Positions 42,562 through 50,136 of a stretch of 64,000 nucleotides of DNA are shown here, piece after piece; the first letter of the stretch is position 1, and each line of letters opens with the position of its first letter. The DNA is taken from positions 121,782 through 185,781 of the forward strand of contig NZ_JAHQCX010000002.1 of assembly GCF_019042245.1 (NCBI RefSeq), written 5' to 3'. Source of the stretch: Diplocloster modestus. Lineage in GTDB: Bacteria; Bacillota; Clostridia; Lachnospirales; Lachnospiraceae. A program made the translations under genes and the position numbers. The notes below the pieces were generated by a model that did not search any database, was not told the origin of the DNA, and worked only from the letters and a program-made list of their open reading frames with translations.

Positions 42562-44079
42562 CTACTCGTACTGCTTGTCCGCATCGGCCCCGTATTTCAC
42601 GCGGCCACCGGCGCGCCTTGCCGCCTTGTCCTCGCGTTCCTGCAGGCGCACGCGCTTTGCCTGCTCCTCGCGCTCGTCCTCGTGGGCAAGGGCCTTCTCG
42701 GCCGACTTCAGGCGCTTCTCGGCGTCCCACATGTTCTTGCGGGACTCGTACAGACGCCTCTCCGCCGCTTCGCGCTCCCGGCGGCGCTGCTCCTCCATGG
42801 CCTGCTGAAGCAGCATGCGCAGCATCATGGCCGTCATGTCCGCCATCATGCGGGACACGGGGTCCTTGGCATCGCGCCCGGCCTTGGCGAACACCCACGC
42901 GCCAGCCAGCAGGTTCGGGCACGGATGGTTGAGCGCGTCGCGCGCCTCCTTGGAATCGTGGAACTCGCGCCTCGCAGCGTCCACCTCGGCTTGCAGCTTC
43001 GCCAGCTGTTCCTCTGGGTGGCGCTCCGCCTCCATGAGCTGCCCGTAGCGCTCGCCCATGAACGGCTCGCCGCTCTCGCGGCTGCGGTCGATGTGCGCCC
43101 TCTGGAGGTCGCCCGCCATCTGCGCCACGTCAGACTTCTCGACCTCGTACACGTCGAATGAAGGCTCTGCCGGGGAATCCGACTGCGGTTCCGCCGCGAC
43201 GGTTGCCACGGGAACAGGTGCCGGCGCGTCTTCCTTTTGGGCTTCCGCCTGCCTCTGCTTCTCCTCGAAGTACGCCTCGACGCCTTCCTTGGTCAGGTCG
43301 TCGGCGAGGTTGGAGGCGCGGCGCCTTCTCTTGCGCTTGGTCTTGCCCAGCGGGTCGTGCGCCTTGTAGCTCCAGCCCACGGTCTCCTCGCCGGTCTCCT
43401 TGTCCACCTTGCGCACCTCGTTCAGCTCCACGCCGCGCAGCCTAAGCTCCTCGCGGAACTCGTCCATGCTGGACGACGCGTTGCGAGCCTCCTCGACGCG
43501 GTTTCCCAGCATGCGCTCGAAAGCGCCCGGCTCGAACTCGCTCTTCCGGTCCGCCCATCTCGTCCTCTGCGCACCCGGCTGAGGACCCACCACGGAGAAG
43601 CCCATCTGCCTGCTCAACTGGTCATTCTTGCGCTTGACCGTGGCGTGGTCGGTGCCGTGCGCGATGGCGTTGCCCGTCTCCAAATCGTGGTTCGCGATGG
43701 TGGCGTGGACATGCACGCAGCCGCCCTCGCCGTCGGTGTGGACCGTGACCCAGCACGGGGCGTTGGGTGCCACCTCCTTGCACAGCAGGTAGCCGTACTC
43801 GCAGGCGCGCTGGATGTCCTCGGGGTCGTCCTTGGACAGCTCCTCGGGTGCCCACGAGACACGCACCTCGAACCCCTCGTTCTCACGCCCCTGGTTCTGC
43901 CTCTTCATGGCGGAGCAGAAGCGCACGAACTCCTCGCGGGAGTCACCGTCGCCCATCTGGGCGGCGATGCGGTTCGTCCCGTTCTGGATGTTCTCGGTAC
44001 GCTTCTTGCCCTCGCCGAGTTCCGTGTAGGCCATGCGCCCGTAGACGTTCGGCAGGGGCTGGATGTGAGTCGTTGACAT
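42562..44079 (-). CDS. mobA: relaxase, MOBP-like
   Basis: A 505-residue relaxase that would nick the origin of transfer. The N-terminal domain shows a candidate catalytic Tyr (Y13 or Y18) and the metal-binding triad H114, H123, H125 in VTVHTDGEGGCVHVHATIANHDLETG. A C-terminal tail rich in Arg/Glu/Ala forms long coiled-coil segments. Its ATG overlaps the mobC stop as TGATG, so it is translated by coupling with mobC. There is no helicase or primase domain. Together with mobC and no T4SS genes this is a mobilizable, not self-transmissible, element. Confidence 0.85.
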   Translation of the reverse strand: MSTTHIQPLPNVYGRMAYTELGEGKKRTENIQNGTNRIAAQMGDGDSREEFVRFCSAMKRQNQGRENEGFEVRVSWAPEELSKDDPEDIQRACEYGYLLCKEVAPNAPCWVTVHTDGEGGCVHVHATIANHDLETGNAIAHGTDHATVKRKNDQLSRQMGFSVVGPQPGAQRTRWADRKSEFEPGAFERMLGNRVEEARNASSSMDEFREELRLRGVELNEVRKVDKETGEETVGWSYKAHDPLGKTKRKRRRRASNLADDLTKEGVEAYFEEKQRQAEAQKEDAPAPVPVATVAAEPQSDSPAEPSFDVYEVEKSDVAQMAGDLQRAHIDRSRESGEPFMGERYGQLMEAERHPEEQLAKLQAEVDAARREFHDSKEARDALNHPCPNLLAGAWVFAKAGRDAKDPVSRMMADMTAMMLRMLLQQAMEEQRRREREAAERRLYESRKNMWDAEKRLKSAEKALAHEDEREEQAKRVRLQEREDKAARRAGGRVKYGADADKQYE

Positions 44080-44600
44080 CAGGCATCACCTCCCATCCCG
44101 AACCAGTAATTGACGAGCCGCCTCAACCTGCCCGGGTCATCTGAATACATCAGCGCGGAGAACATGTCCGACCCGAAATCCTGGCGCAGGGTCTCCACCT
44201 CGCGGGCCAGCTTCGACAGCTCGCCGCGCACCTCTTCGAGGCCCTTTTCGCATCCGTTCAGGGTGTCGGAGCGGAGCATGCCCCCGCGCCCTTTCGCCTC
44301 GGCGTTCAGCGTCCTCGCAATCTGGTTCACGTTGACGCCTATGCGCCTCGCCTCCATCGCCAGACGCTCCGCGTCGGCGTTCTTCGTCACCACGTACACT
44401 GGGTTGGAGCCAGCGCCCTCGCCGGGCACGGTCCAGCTGCGCAGCACGGCGGAGCGGGTCATGCCCGTGCTCTCGCAGACCGCATCCAAAGCAGCAAGCT
44501 CCTCGTCCGAGAATCGCACCTGCACGGTACGGTTCTTGGGCTGCTTCTTGGACGCCTGGCGGCGCACGCGGCTGCTTCTCTTTTCGGCACTCACTGCCAT
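44079..44600 (-). CDS. mobC: MobC-like relaxosome protein
   Basis: A 173-residue protein with an N-terminal basic stretch, an RHH-like DNA-binding part (NRTVQVRFSDEELAALDAVCESTGMTRSAVLRSW) and a MobC C-terminal part (ARRIGVNVNQIARTLNAEAKGRG). MobC proteins help the relaxase melt the oriT. The ATG at 44600 has AAAAGGGAGG; a longer frame to 44909 reads through the oriT candidate and is rejected. Stop overlaps relaxase start. Confidence 0.85.
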   Translation of the reverse strand: MAVSAEKRSSRVRRQASKKQPKNRTVQVRFSDEELAALDAVCESTGMTRSAVLRSWTVPGEGAGSNPVYVVTKNADAERLAMEARRIGVNVNQIARTLNAEAKGRGGMLRSDTLNGCEKGLEEVRGELSKLAREVETLRQDFGSDMFSALMYSDDPGRLRRLVNYWFGMGGDA

Positions 44601-44703
44601 ATCAACACCTCCCTTTTTTCTATCAATCGCCCGCGTCTGTTCGACGCGATTTCTCGCAAATGCTTTCGCAGGGAAAAAGGTAGCGAGCATGGGACTTGTC
44701 CCT

Positions 44704-44751
44704 ACAAAACTTCCGGTTTTTTCGCTGCGGCGAAAAATACCTCCGTTTTGT
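44704..44751. other. candidate origin of transfer (oriT)
   Basis: An interrupted inverted repeat ACAAAAC...TTTTTTCGC/GCGAAAAA...GTTTTGT (44704-44751) lies about 100 bp upstream of mobC, in the 44601-44920 gap. Further hairpins (44772-44793, 44875-44898, 44902-44919) follow. The position beside mobC and the structure fit oriT, but I cannot name a nic site. Confidence 0.5.
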
Positions 44752-44920
44752 ATGTACACGTCCCGCTCGCGAGGGGGCAGCTTTCGCTGTCCCCTTCGAA
44801 CCCCCAGGGGTGCCCTGTTCCCAACCGGTTTCAGCCGACGACTCGGCAGAACTCTCCATTCGGAACGGGGCACGCCGGACACCCCTTGCGGGGTGCCGGA
44901 TGGAGGCACGACTGCCTCCT

Positions 44921-45238
44921 TTACATGCCCTCGCCGTAGCCCCTCACGGGCATAGGCTCGCGTGCATCGTGGGCGGAATCGCCGCCCGAATCGGACGCGG
45001 CGGGCGCTCCGTTCTGGGCGGTCGCCTTGCCCGCTTCGGCACCCTTCGAAGATGCCTTTTCGGGCAGGTTGTCGCGCAGGAAGCGCGCGGCCCTGCGCAT
45101 GTCGGTGACGTTCATATCGCCCAGCTCGGGGTACTCTTCGAGCATCACACGACCGACCTGCTTGTAATACTCCTCGCGCCTCGCCTCGGCCTCCTTGATG
45201 GCCTTGTTGATGTCCGAGTAACGCTTCTTAGTTGCCAT
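44921..45238 (-). CDS. hypothetical helical protein beside mob genes
   Basis: A 105-residue protein with an N-terminal basic helix (KKRYSDINKAIKEAEARREEYYKQVGRVML) and a C-terminal disordered region rich in Ala, Gly and Ser. It may be an accessory relaxosome or oriT-binding protein, judged only from position. It has a GAGGTA site, and lies 27 bp after the GIY-YIG gene on the same strand. Confidence 0.6.
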   Translation of the reverse strand: MATKKRYSDINKAIKEAEARREEYYKQVGRVMLEEYPELGDMNVTDMRRAARFLRDNLPEKASSKGAEAGKATAQNGAPAASDSGGDSAHDAREPMPVRGYGEGM

Positions 45239-45265
45239 ATCGGATACCTCCTTTAATCATCAAAA

Positions 45266-45739
45266 CTATTTGTTTCCACGCGTCTTGTTGTAACCGTGGT
45301 TGTACGCGTCATATGTCGCAATCAGGTCGCGTTCAAGGTCATCAAGACGGCGATAATTCGTCGTTGTGATGTCCACCATGTAAATCTCGAACTGATTGCC
45401 GTAGCGATAGTCCGCGTACACGTCGCCATTGCCTTTGCCAGTGAAATGCGCGTTCACACGCTGCGGCACATGCGTCGCCTGTCCGACGTAGTACATGCCG
45501 TTCGTCAGGTTGTGAATCACATAGCAGCCCATGAAGTCAAAGTCTTGCATATGCCCCTTGTAGCTATTGCGCAGCTCGAAGAATCCCTCGGGCGAAAGAG
45601 GCCTGTGGCCTTCTGCAATGGCTCGCTTTTCTGCAAGCCACGCCTCCCGCCTGCGCTGTTCGTAAATGCTGCTCACGACGAACAGACAAATCAGCAACGC
45701 GAAGCATGCGACAAGAAACAAAGTCGAGAAATCGCCCAT
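45266..45739 (-). CDS. membrane-anchored GIY-YIG nuclease
   Basis: A 157-residue protein with an N-terminal membrane segment (about residues 6-25), a basic linker, and a GIY-YIG domain. The domain has G-C-Y (71-73) in MGCYVIHNLTNG, YYVGQA (Y84-V-G86), R94 in PQRVNAHF, the catalytic Glu at 136 in LDDLERDLI, and N151 in GYNKTRG. Membrane anchoring is unusual for this family. It is translated in a coupled fashion with the membrane protein upstream (overlap or 2 bp distance depending on start codon GTG 45745 or ATG 45739). I chose the ATG because GGGGG precedes it. Confidence 0.75.
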   Translation of the reverse strand: MGDFSTLFLVACFALLICLFVVSSIYEQRRREAWLAEKRAIAEGHRPLSPEGFFELRNSYKGHMQDFDFMGCYVIHNLTNGMYYVGQATHVPQRVNAHFTGKGNGDVYADYRYGNQFEIYMVDITTTNYRRLDDLERDLIATYDAYNHGYNKTRGNK

Positions 45740-45741
45740 GT

Positions 45742-46698
45742 TCACACCCCCAAACTGCCGTGCATCAGAATCGTGCCGTTACCCAAGTCCTCAATGGTCT
45801 GCTTGCCATTGGAAGACTCATGCCATTCCGGCTCGGGAACTTCTTCGGGTGTGTCGTAAACGTCATGCTCATCAATAATGTGTCCGTTTTGGTCTACTGC
45901 CGTATACTTCGTGGTCATAGACGGAATTCCCGTCTCATCCGTAGACCAAACCGATATTTCTGTCACATACTCCGACACAGTCTCCGACATAGGTGCATTA
46001 CTCAAATGGTCAAACATTCCGTTCTGCGAAGCGGAATTGAACCCAAACCAAAGCACCAAGCCGATTACAATCACAACGAGAACGATTGCCCCCAGCTTGC
46101 CGTCCGACATGGGCGGCTTCACCTCGCCGCCGTTCTTCTTCATGCTTGCCTGGATGTAGTCGTTGTACATCTGCTGTTCGGCAGGGGACAGCGTGCCATG
46201 CTTCGCCTTCAGATTGAGTCTCGAGAACTCAGCCTCGGAAAGGCCGATGAGCGGGTTCGCCGCGACACGGCGGTCGAACTTCTGCTCAGCGGTCATCCCG
46301 CCCGTATCCTCGATGCCATGCATCGTGCGCATATACTCGGCGTACTCCGGGTCCTGCATCATCGCTTTGCGCTGCTTGAACTCCTCGTAAGACAACATAC
46401 GAGGCTGCTTTGACCTCTTGCATGCCATCAGGCCACAAATCATACCAGCGGTCCAAAGCACGATGCCGAAAAAGAACAGTCCCAGAATCATGCATCCGAT
46501 ACCAATTCCGCCAAGAGCAATAGCCGTTGTCTGTTTGTTCGTAATACCACGAATCAGGCCAACGATTGAACTAATCGCACCGATAAGGGCAAATGCAATC
46601 TGCACAATATAAAGTGCAAGAAGCACGCCCCCGCCGGATGCCATGAAGTTCTCCCAGAAAGAACCCCAATCCCAACTAGCCGTCACCAAATCACTCAT
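45742..46698 (-). CDS. three-span membrane protein of unknown function
   Basis: A 318-residue protein with two N-terminal membrane helices (about residues 22-49 and 57-92, the latter broken by Gly), a Cys/Lys-rich cytoplasmic part with SHOCT-like segments (PLIGLSEAEFSRLNLKAKHGTLSPAEQQMYNDYIQ), a third membrane helix (about 203-222), and a C-terminal acidic domain (SETVSEYVTEISVWSTDETGIPSMTTKYTAVDQNGHIIDEHDVYD). I cannot name a family. It stands between the primase (2 bp away) and the GIY-YIG gene, probably in one transcript. Codons are less GC-biased than the primase. Confidence 0.7.
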   Translation of the reverse strand: MSDLVTASWDWGSFWENFMASGGGVLLALYIVQIAFALIGAISSIVGLIRGITNKQTTAIALGGIGIGCMILGLFFFGIVLWTAGMICGLMACKRSKQPRMLSYEEFKQRKAMMQDPEYAEYMRTMHGIEDTGGMTAEQKFDRRVAANPLIGLSEAEFSRLNLKAKHGTLSPAEQQMYNDYIQASMKKNGGEVKPPMSDGKLGAIVLVVIVIGLVLWFGFNSASQNGMFDHLSNAPMSETVSEYVTEISVWSTDETGIPSMTTKYTAVDQNGHIIDEHDVYDTPEEVPEPEWHESSNGKQTIEDLGNGTILMHGSLGV

Positions 46699-46700
46699 AC

Positions 46701-48569
46701 CTAATCCTCCTTATCCTCTGAATCTGTTTCGTTGCTACCGCCCGAGCCGACGGTCGAAACCCTCACGAAGCCGCGGTAGCTTTCCGCCAAATCGGGCATG
46801 CACTTGCGCCCGGGGTCGCTGCCCGTGTAGCCGGAGTTCATCCACTCGCGTACGTCGTACTCGAGAATCAGCGGCTCGGGCTTATCCATGCGCCCATCGG
46901 AGCGCACCTTGTCCTGCGCCAGCCACCCGTACTCAGCGGACAGTCCCTTGAGGGACTTGATGAACGCGTTCCTGCCCACGGGGCGACCGGAAGGCATGTT
47001 GCGCTGGAACCAATGACGGTAGAAGTCGTACATGAACTTGTACGGGAGCAGGTCCCACGCGGCTTCGGTGAACGCCTCCTCGGCGAACTGGCGAACGGGG
47101 TCGTTCTCCAGCTTGAACTCCTCCAGCATGTCAACGCACGCCTGCGGCACGTCCAGCTCGTAGTAATCGGTCTCGGCGAGCAGCTTGTGCATCACGTATT
47201 CCAGCACCTCGGGACGGTGCAGGTAGTCGTCCTTGATGTACTTGCGCTCGACGCCCTCGAAGCGCTTCTCGAACGGGATGACCAGCAAACGACGGTACAG
47301 GGACTCGGACTTGTCGCGGAGCTTCGGAAGCTCGTTGACGCACTGGACCATGAACCCGTTGAACAGCACCGAGCGAGGTGCCTTGAACTTGCGGTCCATC
47401 AGGAACGGGTCGTGGGTGATGACCGACTTCAATGCAGCCGCATCATCCACGAACGTGCCCGTGTCGTTCTCGTCGGTGATGATTGCCGAGACGCGCGACA
47501 GAGGCTCCAGCATGAAAGGGTTCGAGAACGCCTTCAGGGGAAGCGACGCCCAGGCGTCGTCACCAAGCAGGTTGCGCATCAGCGTGCACAGGGTGCCCTT
47601 ACCGTTGTTGCCGCTGTCGGAATAGAACCACGCGGTCTTGTGCCACGCCACGTTCGGGCGGAGCGCCGCGCCCAGAACCTGCCAGAGCAGGTTCACCATG
47701 GACGGGTCGTCCGACAGCTCGCTCATCCAGGTCTCGACGTCCCAGTCGGTTCCGTCCTCGTCGTTGTGAATGACCGGGTTCGGCGGGTTCTCCTTGAAGT
47801 TGACATGGCTCTTGCTGGTGAACACGAACCCGGGGTCGAAGTCGTAAAGGAACTTCTTGTCGTAGTCATAGACCCCGTTGTTCACGGCAACCAGGTCAGG
47901 GTCGCTCGTCTTCGGCCTCACCTCGCAGATGGAGCGCAGAACGGCCTCCGTCTCGGCCACGCCGCGAACGGAAATCGCGCTGTCGTAACTGCGGATAAGG
48001 CGCTCCAGGCTCACGGGGCACGTGTCATAGGTGCCCTTCTTGGAGCCGGACCGCTGGAAAACGCCGATGTCGAAGTTCTCGTCGCTGTTCGACTCGTCCA
48101 GGCGGATGCCCAACGCGCCGTGCAGCTCGCGGAGCACCAGGGCAATCTGGAGCGGATGCAATCCGCTCAGGCGCTTGTAGCGCTCGCCCGCAGGCTTCTG
48201 GCTCGGGAACCGGTCCTTAAGCGACGCGCCCGGCGGTGCCGCCTCGTTCTGCTCGCCCATGTTGTAGGCCTCGATGCAGCGATTCGTGGCCGCCAGAAGC
48301 GCATGCTTCAGCTCGCCCTGCGACGGCGGGTCATCGCGGTCAATCTCGGACAGATACATCAGCGTCGAATCCCTCAGCACATCGTCGTAAGTGATGCACT
48401 GCTCGCGGCAATAATCCGCGAACCCATCAAGGCTGATGTACTCGTCAACGACAGCGGAACACGCATACGGAACTTGACCCAGACGCGTATCTGTGGTATC
48501 ATTTCTACAAATAGGATTGGCCGTCCCGAAAGTTGCGCAGACGTCGGGGCGGTTTTCTTTTACGCTCAT
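46701..48569 (-). CDS. P4/D5-type phage-plasmid primase-helicase
   Basis: A 622-residue replication protein. After a poorly conserved N-terminal part, the D5_N region (LVAVNNGVYDYDKKFLYDFDPGFVFTSK) leads to an SF3 helicase: Walker A SDSGNNGKGTL (K324), Walker B VSAIITDEND, and an arginine-finger block NELPKLRDKSESLYRRLLVIPF. I do not see a canonical primase zinc motif or AEP catalytic triad, so it could be a helicase/initiator only. It lies 14 bp after the HTH gene, in the same operon. It would act at the iteron array upstream. ATG 48569 follows GGGGAGG. Confidence 0.88.
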   Translation of the reverse strand: MSVKENRPDVCATFGTANPICRNDTTDTRLGQVPYACSAVVDEYISLDGFADYCREQCITYDDVLRDSTLMYLSEIDRDDPPSQGELKHALLAATNRCIEAYNMGEQNEAAPPGASLKDRFPSQKPAGERYKRLSGLHPLQIALVLRELHGALGIRLDESNSDENFDIGVFQRSGSKKGTYDTCPVSLERLIRSYDSAISVRGVAETEAVLRSICEVRPKTSDPDLVAVNNGVYDYDKKFLYDFDPGFVFTSKSHVNFKENPPNPVIHNDEDGTDWDVETWMSELSDDPSMVNLLWQVLGAALRPNVAWHKTAWFYSDSGNNGKGTLCTLMRNLLGDDAWASLPLKAFSNPFMLEPLSRVSAIITDENDTGTFVDDAAALKSVITHDPFLMDRKFKAPRSVLFNGFMVQCVNELPKLRDKSESLYRRLLVIPFEKRFEGVERKYIKDDYLHRPEVLEYVMHKLLAETDYYELDVPQACVDMLEEFKLENDPVRQFAEEAFTEAAWDLLPYKFMYDFYRHWFQRNMPSGRPVGRNAFIKSLKGLSAEYGWLAQDKVRSDGRMDKPEPLILEYDVREWMNSGYTGSDPGRKCMPDLAESYRGFVRVSTVGSGGSNETDSEDKED

Positions 48570-48583
48570 ATCTGCACCTCCCC

Positions 48584-48793
48584 TTAGTTCTTCGGCTCGA
48601 CCAGCCTGTAATGCTCGGCAATCCACGCCTCAAGGTCCTCGACCTTGTAGAACACCGAGCGGTTGAACTTGTAAAACCTCGGTCCCATGTCCGTCGCCCG
48701 CCATTTGCGCAGCGTCGTCGGGCGGATGCCGAGCATCTCAGCGGCCTCGGCTGTGCTCAGGAAACCCTTCTCATGAATCTGTTTCTCTTCCAT
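48584..48793 (-). CDS. excisionase/AlpA-like helix-turn-helix protein
   Basis: A 69-residue MerR-like HTH_17 protein (FLSTAEAAEMLGIRPTTLRKWRATDMGPRFYKFNRSVFYKVEDLEAWIAEHY). Such proteins regulate or direct excision of mobile elements. It heads the operon with the primase and is preceded by TAGGAGG. A 190-nt leader with a terminator-like hairpin lies directly upstream, so its expression may be attenuated. Confidence 0.85.
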   Translation of the reverse strand: MEEKQIHEKGFLSTAEAAEMLGIRPTTLRKWRATDMGPRFYKFNRSVFYKVEDLEAWIAEHYRLVEPKN

Positions 48794-48827
48794 TCGCTAC
48801 CTCCTAAATCCAATCTCGAACGCAAAC

Positions 48828-49016
48828 AAAAAAGCCCCTGCGGAAACCAGGACAGACAGAAGGCATAAACGCCTCGTCTATCTCGGTTTCCACAGGAGCT
48901 TCGTTCGTCGTTATTTCACCTGTGACGCTCGGCTGCATCGCCTCGCGCTCGGCCCTTATTCCCGATAGCAACCCCGCATCTAAGGCGGGACGGGTGCTGA
49001 GCCTGAAAATCTATGT
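48828..49016 (-). ncRNA. candidate structured leader or small RNA upstream of the HTH gene
   Basis: From the predicted start near 49016 the minus-strand RNA would run through a small stem CCCGC...GCGGG, then a GC-rich section, and end in a long stem GCTCCTGTGGAAACC (48885-48899) with GGTTTCCGCAGGGGC (48834-48848), which encloses AGGCGTTTATGCCT, and then a TTTTTT run. This is a complete terminator 35 bp before the HTH start codon. It may be a free small RNA or an attenuated leader. No match to a known riboswitch was recognised. Confidence 0.6.
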
Positions 49017-49022
49017 ACGATA

Positions 49023-49051
49023 ATCATACCACGGAAACGGAAAGTACGCAA
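49023..49051 (-). promoter_or_regulatory. strong promoter driving the leader and replication operon
   Basis: TTGCGT (49046-49051), 17 bp, TATGAT (49023-49028). It lies about 230 bp upstream of the HTH start and points toward it. Confidence 0.75.
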
Positions 49052-49194
49052 GGGTAATGTTCGCGTTTCCGCAGGCCAGAGGCTCATTTCGAGCGTTTTC
49101 CGCTCATAAACGAGCGGAAATAGCCCGAAAAAAAGTTTCCGCCCCCGCCGCACCGAGAAGCAGAAAAAGAAGTACGACGCGGAAGGAGAGGCTT

Positions 49195-49731
49195 GTTCCA
49201 CTTTTTGTTCCACTTTTGGCTTTGAAAAGTGGAACACACATTTCTCGTGTTCATCGGCCTCCTCGAACGATTCGAGAAAATCCCGTTCCACTTTTGTTTT
49301 CGAGCCAAAACGCTCTCCCTCTCGACTGCATCGGCTGCCTCGGGAAAATCACCTCTCAATGTTCCACTTGTTCCACTTTTTTCCGAGTCCCTATATATAA
49401 ATAACGACATAGGGGGAAGGGAATTATTTCCTATATTGGTTTACAAAAAAGTGGAACATATGGAACAACTTCTTCTCCTCCCCGATGAATAGGGGATTTA
49501 GGGCGTTCCACTTTCAAAAATGAAAGTGGAACAGGAAATCGCCCAGTCCGTCGAAGACCCCGATGAACACGGGGACTTCGCGTTTTGCTCTTGTTCCACT
49601 TTTGTTCCACTTTTTGAAACAGGAAACGGAACAGGCCTTGCCCGTTCCACTTTCGCACATGCAAAACGGAACGCGCTTCCGCCCGTGCCCGTCGGCATCC
49701 CCGGACGGCTGTTCCGCATGTTCCACTTTTT
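49195..49731. other. iteron array, candidate replication origin
   Basis: At least 12 copies of GTTCCACTT(T/C)(T/C) in both orientations are found at 49195, 49207, 49225(-), 49285, 49361, 49370, 49447(-), 49505, 49522(-), 49593, 49604, 49644 and 49720, with partial copies near 49461, 49626 and 49711. Some pairs are spaced 9-12 bp; 49505-49532 is a perfect inverted pair. A TA-rich patch (49389-49440) lies in the middle and could unwind. The array is next to the primase operon. Reading frames across it are products of the repeats. Confidence 0.75.
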
Positions 49732-49963
49732 CGGAAAAGGTTCGCACGCTTTGAAAAATGGTGTGTTTGGTGTGCCAGGCACCCAAAACCCCAGATAGGC
49801 ACGGGAAAACCCCGACACACCAAATCGCACATGCCCGCCCCCTGCTGTACCCAGACTCAAGACCCGAACCAGCCGCCCGTAGGGCGGCCATCCCCAGCAT
49901 CGAGCGACAGCGAGATGCGCACCTTCGTTCCGTCTGACGCTCTCAGAGGCGTTTTAAGGCACG

Positions 49964-50002
49964 AAAAAGCCCGCCAGGGTAACGGAGTACCCCAACGGGC
50001 TT
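49964..50002 (-). terminator. element-borne terminator facing tmRNA
   Basis: On the minus strand AAGCCCG ... CGGGCTTTTT, with an inner GGGGTA...TACCC stem, about 135 bp past the tmRNA 3' end. It would replace the terminator removed by integration. Confidence 0.7.
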
Positions 50003-50052
50003 AAAACGTCTTAAAACGCAAAATACGGCGTCATATGATTGCAATGCGAAAT

Positions 50053-50077
50053 GGGAGCGCCCCTATCTGGCGCTCCC
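50053..50077. terminator. 9 bp-stem palindrome near the right end
   Basis: GGGAGCGCC-CCTATCT-GGCGCTCCC, 60 bp past tmRNA. No strong T-run; could form the tmRNA 3' boundary. It also contains the stop codon of the recombinase frame predicted for the circular form. Confidence 0.55.
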
Positions 50078-50136
50078 AAATCTATACACAAGCGCGAACT
50101 CATTCCGAAAGAAGAATAGTTCGACGCTTCCTACTC

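Larger units (their letters stand above)
49732..50136. other. right end of the element, no gene seen
   Basis: This stretch holds a repeated CTTAAAACG motif (49950-50020), a terminator-like hairpin, another palindrome and the attachment end, but no credible reading frame. Confidence 0.55.

Noticed and set aside
47013..48587. 524-codon frame opposite the primase
   Set aside because: Antisense product of a GC-rich gene with high third-position GC; the low-complexity Val/Leu/Arg/Gln translation has no known motif.
49195..49731. CRISPR array
   Set aside because: Repeats are about 11 bp, in both orientations and irregularly spaced, without Cas genes; iterons fit better.
49057..49900. several short frames in the iteron region
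   Set aside because: They share the same repeated peptide pieces (VPLF, KWNKSGT) from the repeated DNA and have no ribosome sites.
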